Assembly (NCBI GenBank): GCA_017446045.1 | Contig: JAFSRP010000008.1 | Span: forward strand, 37,852 to 101,851 | Length of the DNA: 64,000 nt | Source: Lachnospiraceae bacterium | GTDB lineage: Bacteria > Bacillota > Clostridia > Lachnospirales > Lachnospiraceae | Direction: 5' to 3' | Notes under the pieces: model-generated | What the model was told of the DNA's origin: nothing | Databases searched by the model: none | The model's input: only the letters and a program-made list of their open reading frames with translations | Translations under genes and position numbers: made by a program | In this document: positions 1-8,121 of the stretch, one piece after another | Numbering within the stretch: position 1 is the first letter of the stretch | Layout of the letters: each line of letters starts with the position of its first letter

Positions 1-212
1 TTACAGAGGACAACGCGCTGCATGTAAAGGTGGACTTCAAGGAGCTTCTCGGCGCGGAGTACAATCTGTACGTTTATATCGGCGAGGAGAAGGTCATCGT
101 CAAGATGCCGTCTCATGAGCCGCTTCCGGAAGATGAAGAGATCGCGATCCCGGTCAATCTGCGTCTGATGCACTTCTTTGACAAGGAGACAGAGAAGGCG
201 ATCTGCCACTGA
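1..212 (+). CDS. Sugar ABC transporter ATP-binding protein, C-terminal end (partial)
   Basis: Only the last 69 codons are present; the reading frame enters at position 3 and stops at 210-212. The fragment matches the C-terminal regulatory (TOBE-type) domain of MsmK/UgpC-type ATPases that energise carbohydrate ABC importers: a short beta-rich segment followed by the family-typical ending LRLMHFFDKETEKAI. The Walker motifs lie outside the window, so substrate and partner permeases cannot be read. MsmK-type ATPases often serve several sugar importers, which would suit the glycogen locus downstream, but that link is inference. A perfect GC-rich hairpin follows 45 bases after the stop, so it is probably the last gene of its transcript. 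Confidence 0.8.
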   Translation, partial: TEDNALHVKVDFKELLGAEYNLYVYIGEEKVIVKMPSHEPLPEDEEIAIPVNLRLMHFFDKETEKAICH

Positions 213-256
213 TACGGTACGAGAACCACTGCATCTTTTGAATGAAAACCAACGGA

Positions 257-286
257 GCATCCCGGCAGATCTGCCGGGATGTTTCT
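257..286 (+). terminator. Hairpin after the ABC ATPase gene
   Basis: CATCCCGGCA and TGCCGGGATG form a perfect 10-bp stem around GATC, followed by GTTTCT. The T-run is short, so termination may be incomplete. It separates the ABC transporter gene from the next transcript. Confidence 0.55.
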
Positions 287-330
287 GCCGACACTGAATC
301 GGACCAGACAGCACGAAAAGGAGACATTAG

Positions 331-2238
331 ATGGCGGAAGATTATAAAAAAGCAAAAAGAATGGGAGATATTTCCTCGAGAAATGCTGTCCTGGCGGGAC
401 GGTCCCCTGCTCTGCCCGCACTGGATGAGATCCTTGGAGATGATGACAGCCGCAATCCGATCTTCGTGGGTACGATGGAGATCCCTCTCAGCCAGGTAAA
501 AGGTACCCGTACAAGCGGAAGAAAGACTGCATTTGCGCCGGATTTCATGCCCGTGGTTGACCCGAATTCAGAGTTTGCCGAAAAATGGAGTTCTCTGCTT
601 GCATCCCAGATGGAGGAAGGTATCCGCGATCCGATCCTGGTCTACGAGTATATGCGTGAATTCTATGTGCAGGAAGGGAACAAGCGTGTGTCTGTCTCGA
701 AATATGTAGGCGCGGCTACCATCCTGGCAGAAGTCTGGCGGATCGTTCCGAAGCATGCGGATGACCCCGAGCATCGTCAGTATGAAGAATTTCTGCGCTT
801 TTTCGAGGTCGCGCCGGTCTACGAGATCGCCTTTTCGAAAGAGGGGAGCTACCGGAAGCTTGCCGATATTCTGGGACAGGATCTGGAGCACGCCTGGACG
901 GCTGATACGATCCGTGACCTGAAATATATGTATTCCATGTTCTCCAGAGTGTTTTATTCCAGAGGCGGATGGAACCTGCATCTTACCTGCGGGGATGCCT
1001 TTCTGATCTATCTGTCGATCTACGGAAAGGACAGTCTTCTCTCCAAGACACCTGCACAGATCGACCGGAGACTCGAGAAAGCCTGGAATGAGATCGTTCT
1101 GGCGGATCACGGGGATGAGATCGATGTAGTGGAGCATCCGGAAGAACAGGATCAGTCTTTTCTATCCATTCTTCTTAAGAACCCGGGATATACGGCTGAA
1201 CATCCTCTTCGTACCGCTTTCATTTATGATTCCACACCCGAAAAGTCCCGTTGGTGTTACGGACACGAGACAGGAAGGACAGAACTGGAAGAACGGTTCC
1301 AGGGTGCTGTAAGTACGCGCAGATTTGATGACTGCCGCTCGGATGAAGAGATCCGCCGGGCAATAGACGAAGCGGTTGCAGACGGATGTTCGATCATTTT
1401 CACGACGGCTTCCAACCAGATGAATGAGACGCTCCGCAGCGCCATTCATTTCCCGGAAGTCCGGTTTATGAACTGTTCCGTCAACCTTTCCCATAAGGCG
1501 GTGCAGACCTACTATGTGCGCATGTACAGCGCCAAGTTCCTGATGGGCGCGCTGGCAGCCAGTCTGGCGGATAATCACAGGATCGGCTATCGGGCAGCGT
1601 ACCCGATCTTCGGAGCGCTGGCTGACATCAACGCTTTTGCGATCGGAGCCGCGCTGATCGATCCGAAAGCAAGCGTGTACCTGAGCTGGGCTTCCACCAG
1701 TGACAGTGAATGGAACACCGCGCTGGAAGATAATGAGATCCGGATCGTTTCGGGGCCGGATATCAGCCGTCCGGATACCAATTCCCGTGAGTATGGTATC
1801 TATGAGCGGAAAGAAAACGGTGAGATACGAAACCTAGCGGCTCCGATCCTGAACTGGGGACTGTACTATGACCTGATACTGCGTCCGTCAGTGGAGGGAC
1901 AGCCCATCCGAAAGACAGAAAGAGCAGACCGTGCGATCAACTACTGGTGGGGCATGTCTGCCGGTGTGGTCGATATCAGACTTTCAGATGAGCTGGACTA
2001 TTATTCCCGGAAATTGATGAACGCCATGCGGAACAGTCTGATCCTCGGCAAGCTCAATCCCTTTGACGGAGAGCTGCACAGCACCGAAGGCATCGTGAAA
2101 GAAGCAGGTACGCCCCGGCTTGCGAACGAAGAGATCATCCGGATGAACTGGCTGAATGACAATGTGATCGGCCGCATACCGCAGCGTGATGAGCTTCCGG
2201 AGAGTGTATGGGACAAGATCGAGGTAAGCGGTGTATGA
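331..2238 (+). CDS. Cytoplasmic ParB-like / BMP (PnrA-like) ligand-binding fusion protein
   Basis: This 635-residue protein has two recognisable parts. Residues about 45-140 resemble a ParB/sulfiredoxin-type domain, with a strand ending in IPLSQVKGTR and, further on, PILVYEYM then EGNKRVSVSKYVGA, in the place of the ParB GxRR box. Residues about 290-530 resemble the BMP/PnrA family of nucleoside-binding lipoproteins. No signal peptide or lipobox precedes either part, so unlike ordinary BMP proteins it should stay in the cytoplasm. The start is preceded by AAAAGGAGA. Its stop overlaps the start of the metallophosphatase (ATGA), so the two are co-translated. A role as an intracellular sensor is inference; similar chains are usually annotated as BMP-family substrate-binding proteins. 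Confidence 0.65.
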   Translation: MAEDYKKAKRMGDISSRNAVLAGRSPALPALDEILGDDDSRNPIFVGTMEIPLSQVKGTRTSGRKTAFAPDFMPVVDPNSEFAEKWSSLLASQMEEGIRDPILVYEYMREFYVQEGNKRVSVSKYVGAATILAEVWRIVPKHADDPEHRQYEEFLRFFEVAPVYEIAFSKEGSYRKLADILGQDLEHAWTADTIRDLKYMYSMFSRVFYSRGGWNLHLTCGDAFLIYLSIYGKDSLLSKTPAQIDRRLEKAWNEIVLADHGDEIDVVEHPEEQDQSFLSILLKNPGYTAEHPLRTAFIYDSTPEKSRWCYGHETGRTELEERFQGAVSTRRFDDCRSDEEIRRAIDEAVADGCSIIFTTASNQMNETLRSAIHFPEVRFMNCSVNLSHKAVQTYYVRMYSAKFLMGALAASLADNHRIGYRAAYPIFGALADINAFAIGAALIDPKASVYLSWASTSDSEWNTALEDNEIRIVSGPDISRPDTNSREYGIYERKENGEIRNLAAPILNWGLYYDLILRPSVEGQPIRKTERADRAINYWWGMSAGVVDIRLSDELDYYSRKLMNAMRNSLILGKLNPFDGELHSTEGIVKEAGTPRLANEEIIRMNWLNDNVIGRIPQRDELPESVWDKIEVSGV

Positions 2239-2825
2239 GGATCCTGACGATCGCGGACGAGGAGAGCAAGGCTCTTTGGGATCATTTTCGTCCCGGCACG
2301 CTGAAAGGGGTGGACCTGATCCTTTCCTGCGGGGATCTGGATCCGGATTACCTGCAGTTTCTGGTCACTATGGCGAATTGTCCGCTCCTGTATGTGCGGG
2401 GCAACCATGATGAGATCTATGACCGCAGACCGCCTCTCGGATGTACTTCCGTGGAAGACCGGATCTACCGCTGCAACGGTCTGCGGATCCTTGGGCTGGG
2501 CGGCTCGATGCGCTACAGGGAAGGCGGCATCATGTATTCGGAGAGGGAGATGCGTGCCCGAATCCGGAAACTGTGGCTGCAGCTCAGGATATACGGGGGC
2601 TTTGATATACTGCTGACACATGCGCCCGCCAGGGGCATCGGCGACAGGGAGGATCTGCCGCATCAGGGTTTTGAGTGCTTTAATACACTGATGGAGAAGT
2701 GGAAGCCGGCTTATATGATCCATGGGCATATCCACCGGCAGTATGGCGGTTTCCACAGGATCATCGAGCATCCCTGCGGAACGAAAGTGATCAATGCCTG
2801 CGAGCGGTATGATTTTGAGTTCTGA
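2235..2825 (+). CDS. Calcineurin-like metallophosphoesterase
   Basis: A 196-residue protein with most of the metallophosphatase signature in order: CGDLD (about residue 35), YVRGNHDE, LTHAPA and IHGHIHRQYG. These supply the metal-ligand Asp, Asn and His residues of the calcineurin-like fold. The first motif, normally D-x-H, reads as IADEES, so the usual His is a Glu. The start overlaps the upstream stop codon by four bases (ATGA), which makes it the second cistron of a two-gene unit with the ParB/BMP fusion. The substrate is unknown; the small size suits YfcE-like phosphodiesterases. Confidence 0.75.
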   Translation: MRILTIADEESKALWDHFRPGTLKGVDLILSCGDLDPDYLQFLVTMANCPLLYVRGNHDEIYDRRPPLGCTSVEDRIYRCNGLRILGLGGSMRYREGGIMYSEREMRARIRKLWLQLRIYGGFDILLTHAPARGIGDREDLPHQGFECFNTLMEKWKPAYMIHGHIHRQYGGFHRIIEHPCGTKVINACERYDFEF

Positions 2826-2952
2826 TCGGAAGCGGCAGCTTGATTGAAATCCTTCCATCTTTGCATAGATGGGTACATTTCCTTCTGTTTTTTTGCAGGC
2901 ATATATATTATACTGATATTGTAATAGTCATGGCAGTATTCAAGGAGGGTTT

Positions 2953-3840
2953 ATGTTTAAGATCGCGCACAGAAAAGCACTGAAGCCGACGGTGATCTCC
3001 ATCGATGTCGAGGCGCCGCTGGTAGCGAAGAAAGCCAAACCCGGTCAGTTTATCATTCTCAGAGTGGATGATGAGGGAGAGCGTATCCCGCTGACCGTGG
3101 CAGGATGCAATAAAGAGGAAGGCACCGTGCGGGTGATCTTCCATGTGGCGGGTGCTACCACCAAGAAGCTGAAGTATGTCCCCGAGGGCGGTTATATCGC
3201 GGATTTTGTCGGCCCGTTGGGCAATCCGACGGAGATGGAAGGCATGAAGAGAGTGTGCGTGGTCGGCGGCGGCATCGGCTGTGCCATCGCCATGCCGATC
3301 GCTACGGCATTCCATGAGGCCGGCTGCGAGGTGACGACGATCATCGGCTTCCGCAACAAAGACCTGGTCATCCTGGAGGATGAGTTCCGCGCGGCATCCG
3401 ATAATCTTATCATCATGTCAGATGACGGCAGCTATGGCAGAGAAGGTAATGTCACGGTGCCGTTGAAGGAGATGCTTGCGGCAGGCGAGAGATTTGACAC
3501 GGTCATCGTCTTCGGACCGCTGATCATGATGAAGTTTACGACCCTTACGTGCAAGGAGTTCGGCCAGCCCTGTACCGTATCCATGTGCCCGATCATGATC
3601 GATGGCACCGGCATGTGCGGCGGCTGCCGCCTGACCCTGCATAAGGACGGCAAGGATGTAACGGCATTCGCGTGTGTAGACGGGCCGGACTTTAACGGTT
3701 ATGAAGTCGATTTTGATGCGGCTATCCTGAGAAGCCAGACGTATGCGCCGTTTGAACGTCATGCGTATGAGGAGGCCTGCAACCTCTTTAAGGCTGCAGA
3801 TGAGGCCGAAGCGGCAGCGCTTGCGGCCGCAAAGGCGTAA
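2953..3840 (+). CDS. nfnA: NfnA, ferredoxin-NADP reductase subunit alpha (electron-bifurcating transhydrogenase)
   Basis: A 295-residue sulfide/dihydroorotate-dehydrogenase-like FAD/NAD-binding protein. The N-terminal half is the FAD barrel (PGQFIIL, RIPLTVAG); a Rossmann NAD site follows (VCVVGGGIGCAIAMP, about residue 100). The C-terminal part has the [2Fe-2S] cysteines in the GMCGGCR region and FACVDGP. It is directly followed by the GltD-like partner, the arrangement of NfnAB, which couples NADH and reduced ferredoxin oxidation to NADP+ reduction in the cytoplasm. The C-terminus is an Ala/Glu-rich tail of about 25 residues. It is also annotated as a dihydroorotate dehydrogenase electron-transfer subunit (PyrK-like), but the partner gene argues for NfnA. 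The start has a perfect AAGGAGGG. Confidence 0.88.
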   Translation: MFKIAHRKALKPTVISIDVEAPLVAKKAKPGQFIILRVDDEGERIPLTVAGCNKEEGTVRVIFHVAGATTKKLKYVPEGGYIADFVGPLGNPTEMEGMKRVCVVGGGIGCAIAMPIATAFHEAGCEVTTIIGFRNKDLVILEDEFRAASDNLIIMSDDGSYGREGNVTVPLKEMLAAGERFDTVIVFGPLIMMKFTTLTCKEFGQPCTVSMCPIMIDGTGMCGGCRLTLHKDGKDVTAFACVDGPDFNGYEVDFDAAILRSQTYAPFERHAYEEACNLFKAADEAEAAALAAAKA

Positions 3841-3863
3841 GGAAGGCAAAAGGAGGAAAAACA

Positions 3864-5273
3864 ATGGCACTGGATCCGAAAAAACATGAAATGCCTTCCC
3901 AGGCACCGGAAGTAAGAGCACATAATTTTAATGAGGTCGCGCTCGGCTATACTGCGGAGATCGCAGTGGCAGAGGCACAGCGCTGTCTGGAATGCAGGAA
4001 CAGGCCATGCGTATCCGCGTGTCCCGTAAATATCAGCATTCCCGAGTTTATCCATGAGATCAAGAACGGAGAGTTTGAAAAGGCGTACCAGGTGATCTAC
4101 GGATCTTCTTCTCTGCCGGCAGTCTGCGGACGTGTCTGTCCCCAGGAGACGCAGTGTGAGTCGAAGTGTACGATGGGCGTGAAGTTTGAGCCGGTAGGCA
4201 TCGGGCGTCTGGAGCGCTTTGTTGCCGACTGGCATAACGAGCATACCTGCGAGAACCCGATCAAACCGGCGCCCAAGGGACATAAGGTCGCGGTCGTGGG
4301 TTCCGGTCCTTCCGGTCTTACCTGTGCCGGTGATCTGGCAAAGAAGGGGTATGATGTCACCGTGTTTGAAGCCCTGCATGCGGCAGGCGGTGTGCTGGTC
4401 TACGGCATCCCTGAGTTCCGTCTTCCCAAGGCGATCGTCGCCAAGGAAGTCGAGACTCTGAAGCAGTGGGGCGTCGAGGTCCGTACAGATGTCGTCATCG
4501 GAAAGACCCTCACCATCGATGAGGTCTTCGAGATGGGATACGAAGCCGTATTTATCGGCTCCGGCGCAGGCCTTCCGAACTTCATGCATATCCCGGGCGA
4601 GTCGCTCAAGACAGTATACTCCGCGAACGAGTTCCTGACCCGTTCCAACCTGATGAAAGCCTACAAGGATGATCCGACCACCCCGATCATGAAGGGCGGC
4701 AACGTGGCGGTCGTGGGCGGCGGCAACGTCGCCATGGACGCCGCGCGTACGGCACTGCGCCTTGGTGCGGACAATGTCTACATTATTTACCGCAGGTCCA
4801 TGGAAGAGCTTCCCGCGAGAGCGGAAGAAGTCGAGCATGCAGTGGAAGAGGGCATCCAGTTCAAGCTCCTGATGAATCCGGTCGAGATCCTTGGCTACAA
4901 CAACCCGGATGACAGGCGGGATCCGAAGAACGGCAACGTTACCGCGATCCGCTGCATCAAGATGGAACTGGGAGAGCCGGATGCGAAGGGCAGGAGACGT
5001 CCGGTCGCGATCCCGGGATCCGAGTTCGACATCCCGGTCGATACGGTCGTCATAGCGATCGGAACCAGCCCGAACCCGCTGATCAAGAGCACGACAAAGG
5101 GACTGGAGGTCAATGACCATGGCGGCATCATCGTCAACGAGGACGGACTCACTTCCCGTGAAGGCGTCTACGCGGGCGGTGACGCGGTCACCGGCGCGGC
5201 GACGGTCATCTCTGCCATGGGCGCGGGCAAGACGGCAGCGGCAGCCATCGATGAGTATCTGAGTAAGAAATAA
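3864..5273 (+). CDS. nfnB: NfnB, NADPH-dependent glutamate-synthase-like subunit of transhydrogenase
   Basis: A 469-residue GltD/DPYD-like flavoprotein. The N-terminal ferredoxin-like region carries two Cys clusters (CLECRNRPCVSACP near residue 40 and CGRVCPQETQCESKC near residue 90) for [4Fe-4S] centres. An FAD-binding GSGPSGL, an NADP-binding VVGGGNVAMDAARTA and the closing YAGGDAVTGAATVISAMG region complete the reductase. No large glutamate synthase subunit is nearby, and the upstream gene is NfnA with a 23-base gap, so bifurcating transhydrogenase is preferred over glutamate synthase. A strong AAAAGGAGG precedes the ATG, and the operon ends in a bidirectional terminator. Confidence 0.9.
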   Translation: MALDPKKHEMPSQAPEVRAHNFNEVALGYTAEIAVAEAQRCLECRNRPCVSACPVNISIPEFIHEIKNGEFEKAYQVIYGSSSLPAVCGRVCPQETQCESKCTMGVKFEPVGIGRLERFVADWHNEHTCENPIKPAPKGHKVAVVGSGPSGLTCAGDLAKKGYDVTVFEALHAAGGVLVYGIPEFRLPKAIVAKEVETLKQWGVEVRTDVVIGKTLTIDEVFEMGYEAVFIGSGAGLPNFMHIPGESLKTVYSANEFLTRSNLMKAYKDDPTTPIMKGGNVAVVGGGNVAMDAARTALRLGADNVYIIYRRSMEELPARAEEVEHAVEEGIQFKLLMNPVEILGYNNPDDRRDPKNGNVTAIRCIKMELGEPDAKGRRRPVAIPGSEFDIPVDTVVIAIGTSPNPLIKSTTKGLEVNDHGGIIVNEDGLTSREGVYAGGDAVTGAATVISAMGAGKTAAAAIDEYLSKK

Positions 5274-5302
5274 AGATATAGGACCAGAAAACTGATCCGA
5301 AC

Positions 5303-5332
5303 AAAAAGGACTGCAGATCGCAGTCCTTTTTT
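5303..5332. terminator. Bidirectional terminator between nfnB and glgP
   Basis: AAAAAGGACTGC and GCAGTCCTTTTT form a 12-bp stem around AGATC with T-runs on both strands, serving the rightward nfnAB and the leftward glgA-glgP transcripts. Confidence 0.9.
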
Positions 5333-5398
5333 GCGGGCGCACCGTAAAGCGCGTTTTGTCTATAATTCTGTTTTGTCCGTTTGCAAGGCAATCGGTGC

Positions 5399-8047
5399 TT
5401 ACTTAAGCACAGGCAGTGCATGCCAGATATCGCGCGCATAGTCGCGGATACTGCGGTCAGCCGCAAAGCGGGCAGCCTTGGCGATGTTGTCGACAGACAT
5501 GGTGTACCAGCGCTTCGGATCATCATAAGCCTTCTGGATCTCTTCATGGACACGGCAGTAGTCGCCGAAGTCCAGAAGACACATATACGGGTCAGCAATG
5601 CTGTAGGACGGCTGCAGCAGGTAATTGCGCAGCACATTGAAGTCCTTGCCCGCAAAGCCGCGTCCGAGACGGTCGACCGCCCGCTTGAGATCCTGGTTGT
5701 TCTCATAGTAATGAGCGGCATGATATCCTTTGAGATTGGCACGTACTTCCTCTTCACGCTGGCCGAAGATAAAGATGCTCTTCGGGCCGACAGCTTCGTA
5801 GATCTCCACGTTGGCTCCGTCCATGGTGCCGATGGTGATGGCGCCGTTGATCATCATCTTCATATTGCCGGTTCCGCTTGCCTCCTTGCCGGCCAGGGAG
5901 ATCTGCTCGGAGATCTCGGTCGCAGGCATGAGGTCCTCAGCCATAGATACGCTGTAGTCCTCCAGGAAGACGACCTTCAGCTTTTCGGCGATCTTCGGAT
6001 TGCGTTCGATCTCTTCACTGATCTTGCAGATGAGAGAGATCGTATGCTTTGCCAGGAAATAGCTCGGCGCAGCCTTGGCGGCGAAGAGATAGGTCTCCGG
6101 CTTCATATCCATATCCGGATCGTCAAGAAGGTTGTTGTAGCGGACGATGATACGAAGCGCGTTCAGCAGCTGACGCTTGTACTCATGCATACGCTTCGCC
6201 TGTACGATGAACAGGGAATCCGGATCAACCTTGATACCCTGCGCTTTCAGGATGCGCTTTGCCATACGCTCTTTATTCTCGCGCTTGATCTGGGCGAGTT
6301 GCTGGTGTACGGAGGCATCGTGGCGGAAGCGGTCAAAGTCTTCGAGACGTTCCGCGTTGCGGCGGTAGTCCGGTCCGATACAGCTGTCGATCAGCTCGGC
6401 CAGCTTCGGGTTGGACTGACAGAGCCAGCGGCGGTACGCGATACCGTTCGTAACATTTGTGAACTTGTCGGGCGTGGCAAGGAAGAAATCATGGAAGAGA
6501 TCATCCTTGAGGAGCTGGCTGTGCAGCGCGGAAACGCCATTGACACGGTGAGAGCCGATGACGGAAAGATTGGCCATGCGCACCTGCTCATTGCCGAGGA
6601 TGGACATGTAATCGATCTTGCCCCAGTCACCCGGGAATTTCTGCTCCATCTCGGCGCGGAAACGGCGGTTGATCTCCTGGAGGATCGAATAAACACGCGG
6701 CATCATGGAACGAACAAGGCTGGCATTCCACTTTTCAAGGGCTTCCGCAAGAACGGTATGGTTGGTGTAGGATACGGTGTTGATGACACGCTCCCATGCA
6801 TAGTCCCAGGTGCAGCCGTAATCGTCCATGAAGATCCTCATCAGCTCCGGAATACAGAGTGCGGGATGGGTATCGTTGATATGGATGACAGTATACTTAT
6901 GGAAGTCATCCAGAGAACCATGCAGTCTGAGCTGGTTGCGGACGATATTCTGACAGGAAGCAGAGACCATGAAATACTGCTGCTTCAGTCTGAGCTCCTT
7001 GCCTTCCTCGATGTTGTCGGCGGGGTACAGGACCTTGGTGATCAGTTCGGCGCGGTTGGTCGCCTGGGCGGCGCGTGTGAAATCGCCGCTGTTGAAGAGC
7101 TGCATGTCAAATCCTTCGGAGTTCTGTGCCTTCCAGAGACGAAGCTTGTTGACAGCCTTGGTGTTGGCACCGGAAATATAGAGGTCATAGGGAACCGCTT
7201 CCACGACTTGCGGATTATGGACCTCATAATGCAGCCCGTCCTCAGCCCACCATTCGTTGTATTCACCGTAGAAATTGACCTTGAAAACGTCCTCATGGCG
7301 CTGATTGAGCCATACACGGCCGCCTGGCAGCCAGTTGTCGGGCATTTCGACCTGCCAGCCGTCGACGATCTTCTGTTTGAAAAGGCCGTACTCATAGCAG
7401 AGGGAATAGCCGGTGGCATCATAGCCGCAAGTGGTCAGCGCATCCAGGAAGCAGGCTGCAAGACGGCCGAGGCCGCCGTTGCCGAGTCCCGCATCGGGCT
7501 CAGCCGCAAACAGGTCTTCCATGGCAACGCCGCGCTCCTTCATGATGGAAGCGACCAGCTCTGTCTGACCGAGGTTGTAGAGGTTGTTCTTCAGGGACTG
7601 GCCCATGAGGAACTCCATGCAGATATAGCAGATCTTTTTGCGGTGCAGGTTTTTCTTTTCGACTTCGAACCGCTCCTTATTGTAGGCGGTACGCATGGTG
7701 CCGAGCTCGCGGTCGACCAGTGTGGCGATCGCCTGATACAGGTCGGAGATTTCGGCATGTTCAAAATCAGTATGCAGGGTATGGGTCAGATAGGTGTCCA
7801 GTTCTCTGCGGAATACGATCGGATCAAAAAGGGTAGCGGGTTCTTCAGCCACAGGTGCGGCTTTTTTTTCTGCAGGCTTTGCAGCGGCTGTTTTGGGGGC
7901 TGCCTTTTTTACGGCAGACTTTGCTTCGGTTTTCTTAGCAGAGGCGGTTTTGGTTTTGGCCGCAGCTGCCTTTTTGGTGCCTGTCTTGGAGGCGGACGCC
8001 TTTTTAGCGGCGGTCTTGGTTTCGTCTGTTGTCTTCTTAACTGCCAA
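5399..8047 (-). CDS. glgP: Glycogen/alpha-glucan phosphorylase with Lys/Ala-rich N-terminal tail
   Basis: An 882-residue GT35 phosphorylase that releases glucose-1-phosphate from glycogen chain ends. The core is complete: YICMEFLMGQ, the GLGNGGLGRLAACFLDAL active-site stretch, and KEASGTGNMKMM with the pyridoxal-phosphate lysine at about residue 730, followed by GTMDGANVEI. Residues 1-70 are unusual: about 19 lysines in the first 62 positions, mixed with Ala and Thr, like a histone H1 tail. The start is TTG, chosen because AAGAAGG lies eight bases upstream and no better start precedes the phosphorylase fold. It lies 74 bases downstream of glgA on the same strand and shares the terminator with nfnB. 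Ordinary bacterial GlgP is about 750-830 residues, so the extra length is the tail. Confidence 0.95.
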   Translation of the reverse strand: MAVKKTTDETKTAAKKASASKTGTKKAAAAKTKTASAKKTEAKSAVKKAAPKTAAAKPAEKKAAPVAEEPATLFDPIVFRRELDTYLTHTLHTDFEHAEISDLYQAIATLVDRELGTMRTAYNKERFEVEKKNLHRKKICYICMEFLMGQSLKNNLYNLGQTELVASIMKERGVAMEDLFAAEPDAGLGNGGLGRLAACFLDALTTCGYDATGYSLCYEYGLFKQKIVDGWQVEMPDNWLPGGRVWLNQRHEDVFKVNFYGEYNEWWAEDGLHYEVHNPQVVEAVPYDLYISGANTKAVNKLRLWKAQNSEGFDMQLFNSGDFTRAAQATNRAELITKVLYPADNIEEGKELRLKQQYFMVSASCQNIVRNQLRLHGSLDDFHKYTVIHINDTHPALCIPELMRIFMDDYGCTWDYAWERVINTVSYTNHTVLAEALEKWNASLVRSMMPRVYSILQEINRRFRAEMEQKFPGDWGKIDYMSILGNEQVRMANLSVIGSHRVNGVSALHSQLLKDDLFHDFFLATPDKFTNVTNGIAYRRWLCQSNPKLAELIDSCIGPDYRRNAERLEDFDRFRHDASVHQQLAQIKRENKERMAKRILKAQGIKVDPDSLFIVQAKRMHEYKRQLLNALRIIVRYNNLLDDPDMDMKPETYLFAAKAAPSYFLAKHTISLICKISEEIERNPKIAEKLKVVFLEDYSVSMAEDLMPATEISEQISLAGKEASGTGNMKMMINGAITIGTMDGANVEIYEAVGPKSIFIFGQREEEVRANLKGYHAAHYYENNQDLKRAVDRLGRGFAGKDFNVLRNYLLQPSYSIADPYMCLLDFGDYCRVHEEIQKAYDDPKRWYTMSVDNIAKAARFAADRSIRDYARDIWHALPVLK

Positions 8048-8121
8048 TGATTTGTCCTTCTTTCATTTATTCAATAAACGCCGGTGCTGTGTGTATAACT
8101 TACGGCGCGATGCTGATATGG

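Noticed and set aside
3759-5342. A 527-codon minus-strand frame opposite nfnB
   Set aside because: Antisense to a well-defined flavoprotein gene; composition is that of a codon-bias shadow and no ribosome site fits.
5381-8050. An 889-codon open frame on the plus strand across the whole of glgP
   Set aside because: It is antisense to a complete phosphorylase with intact motifs; long antisense frames are expected with this codon usage, and the translation shows no family pattern.
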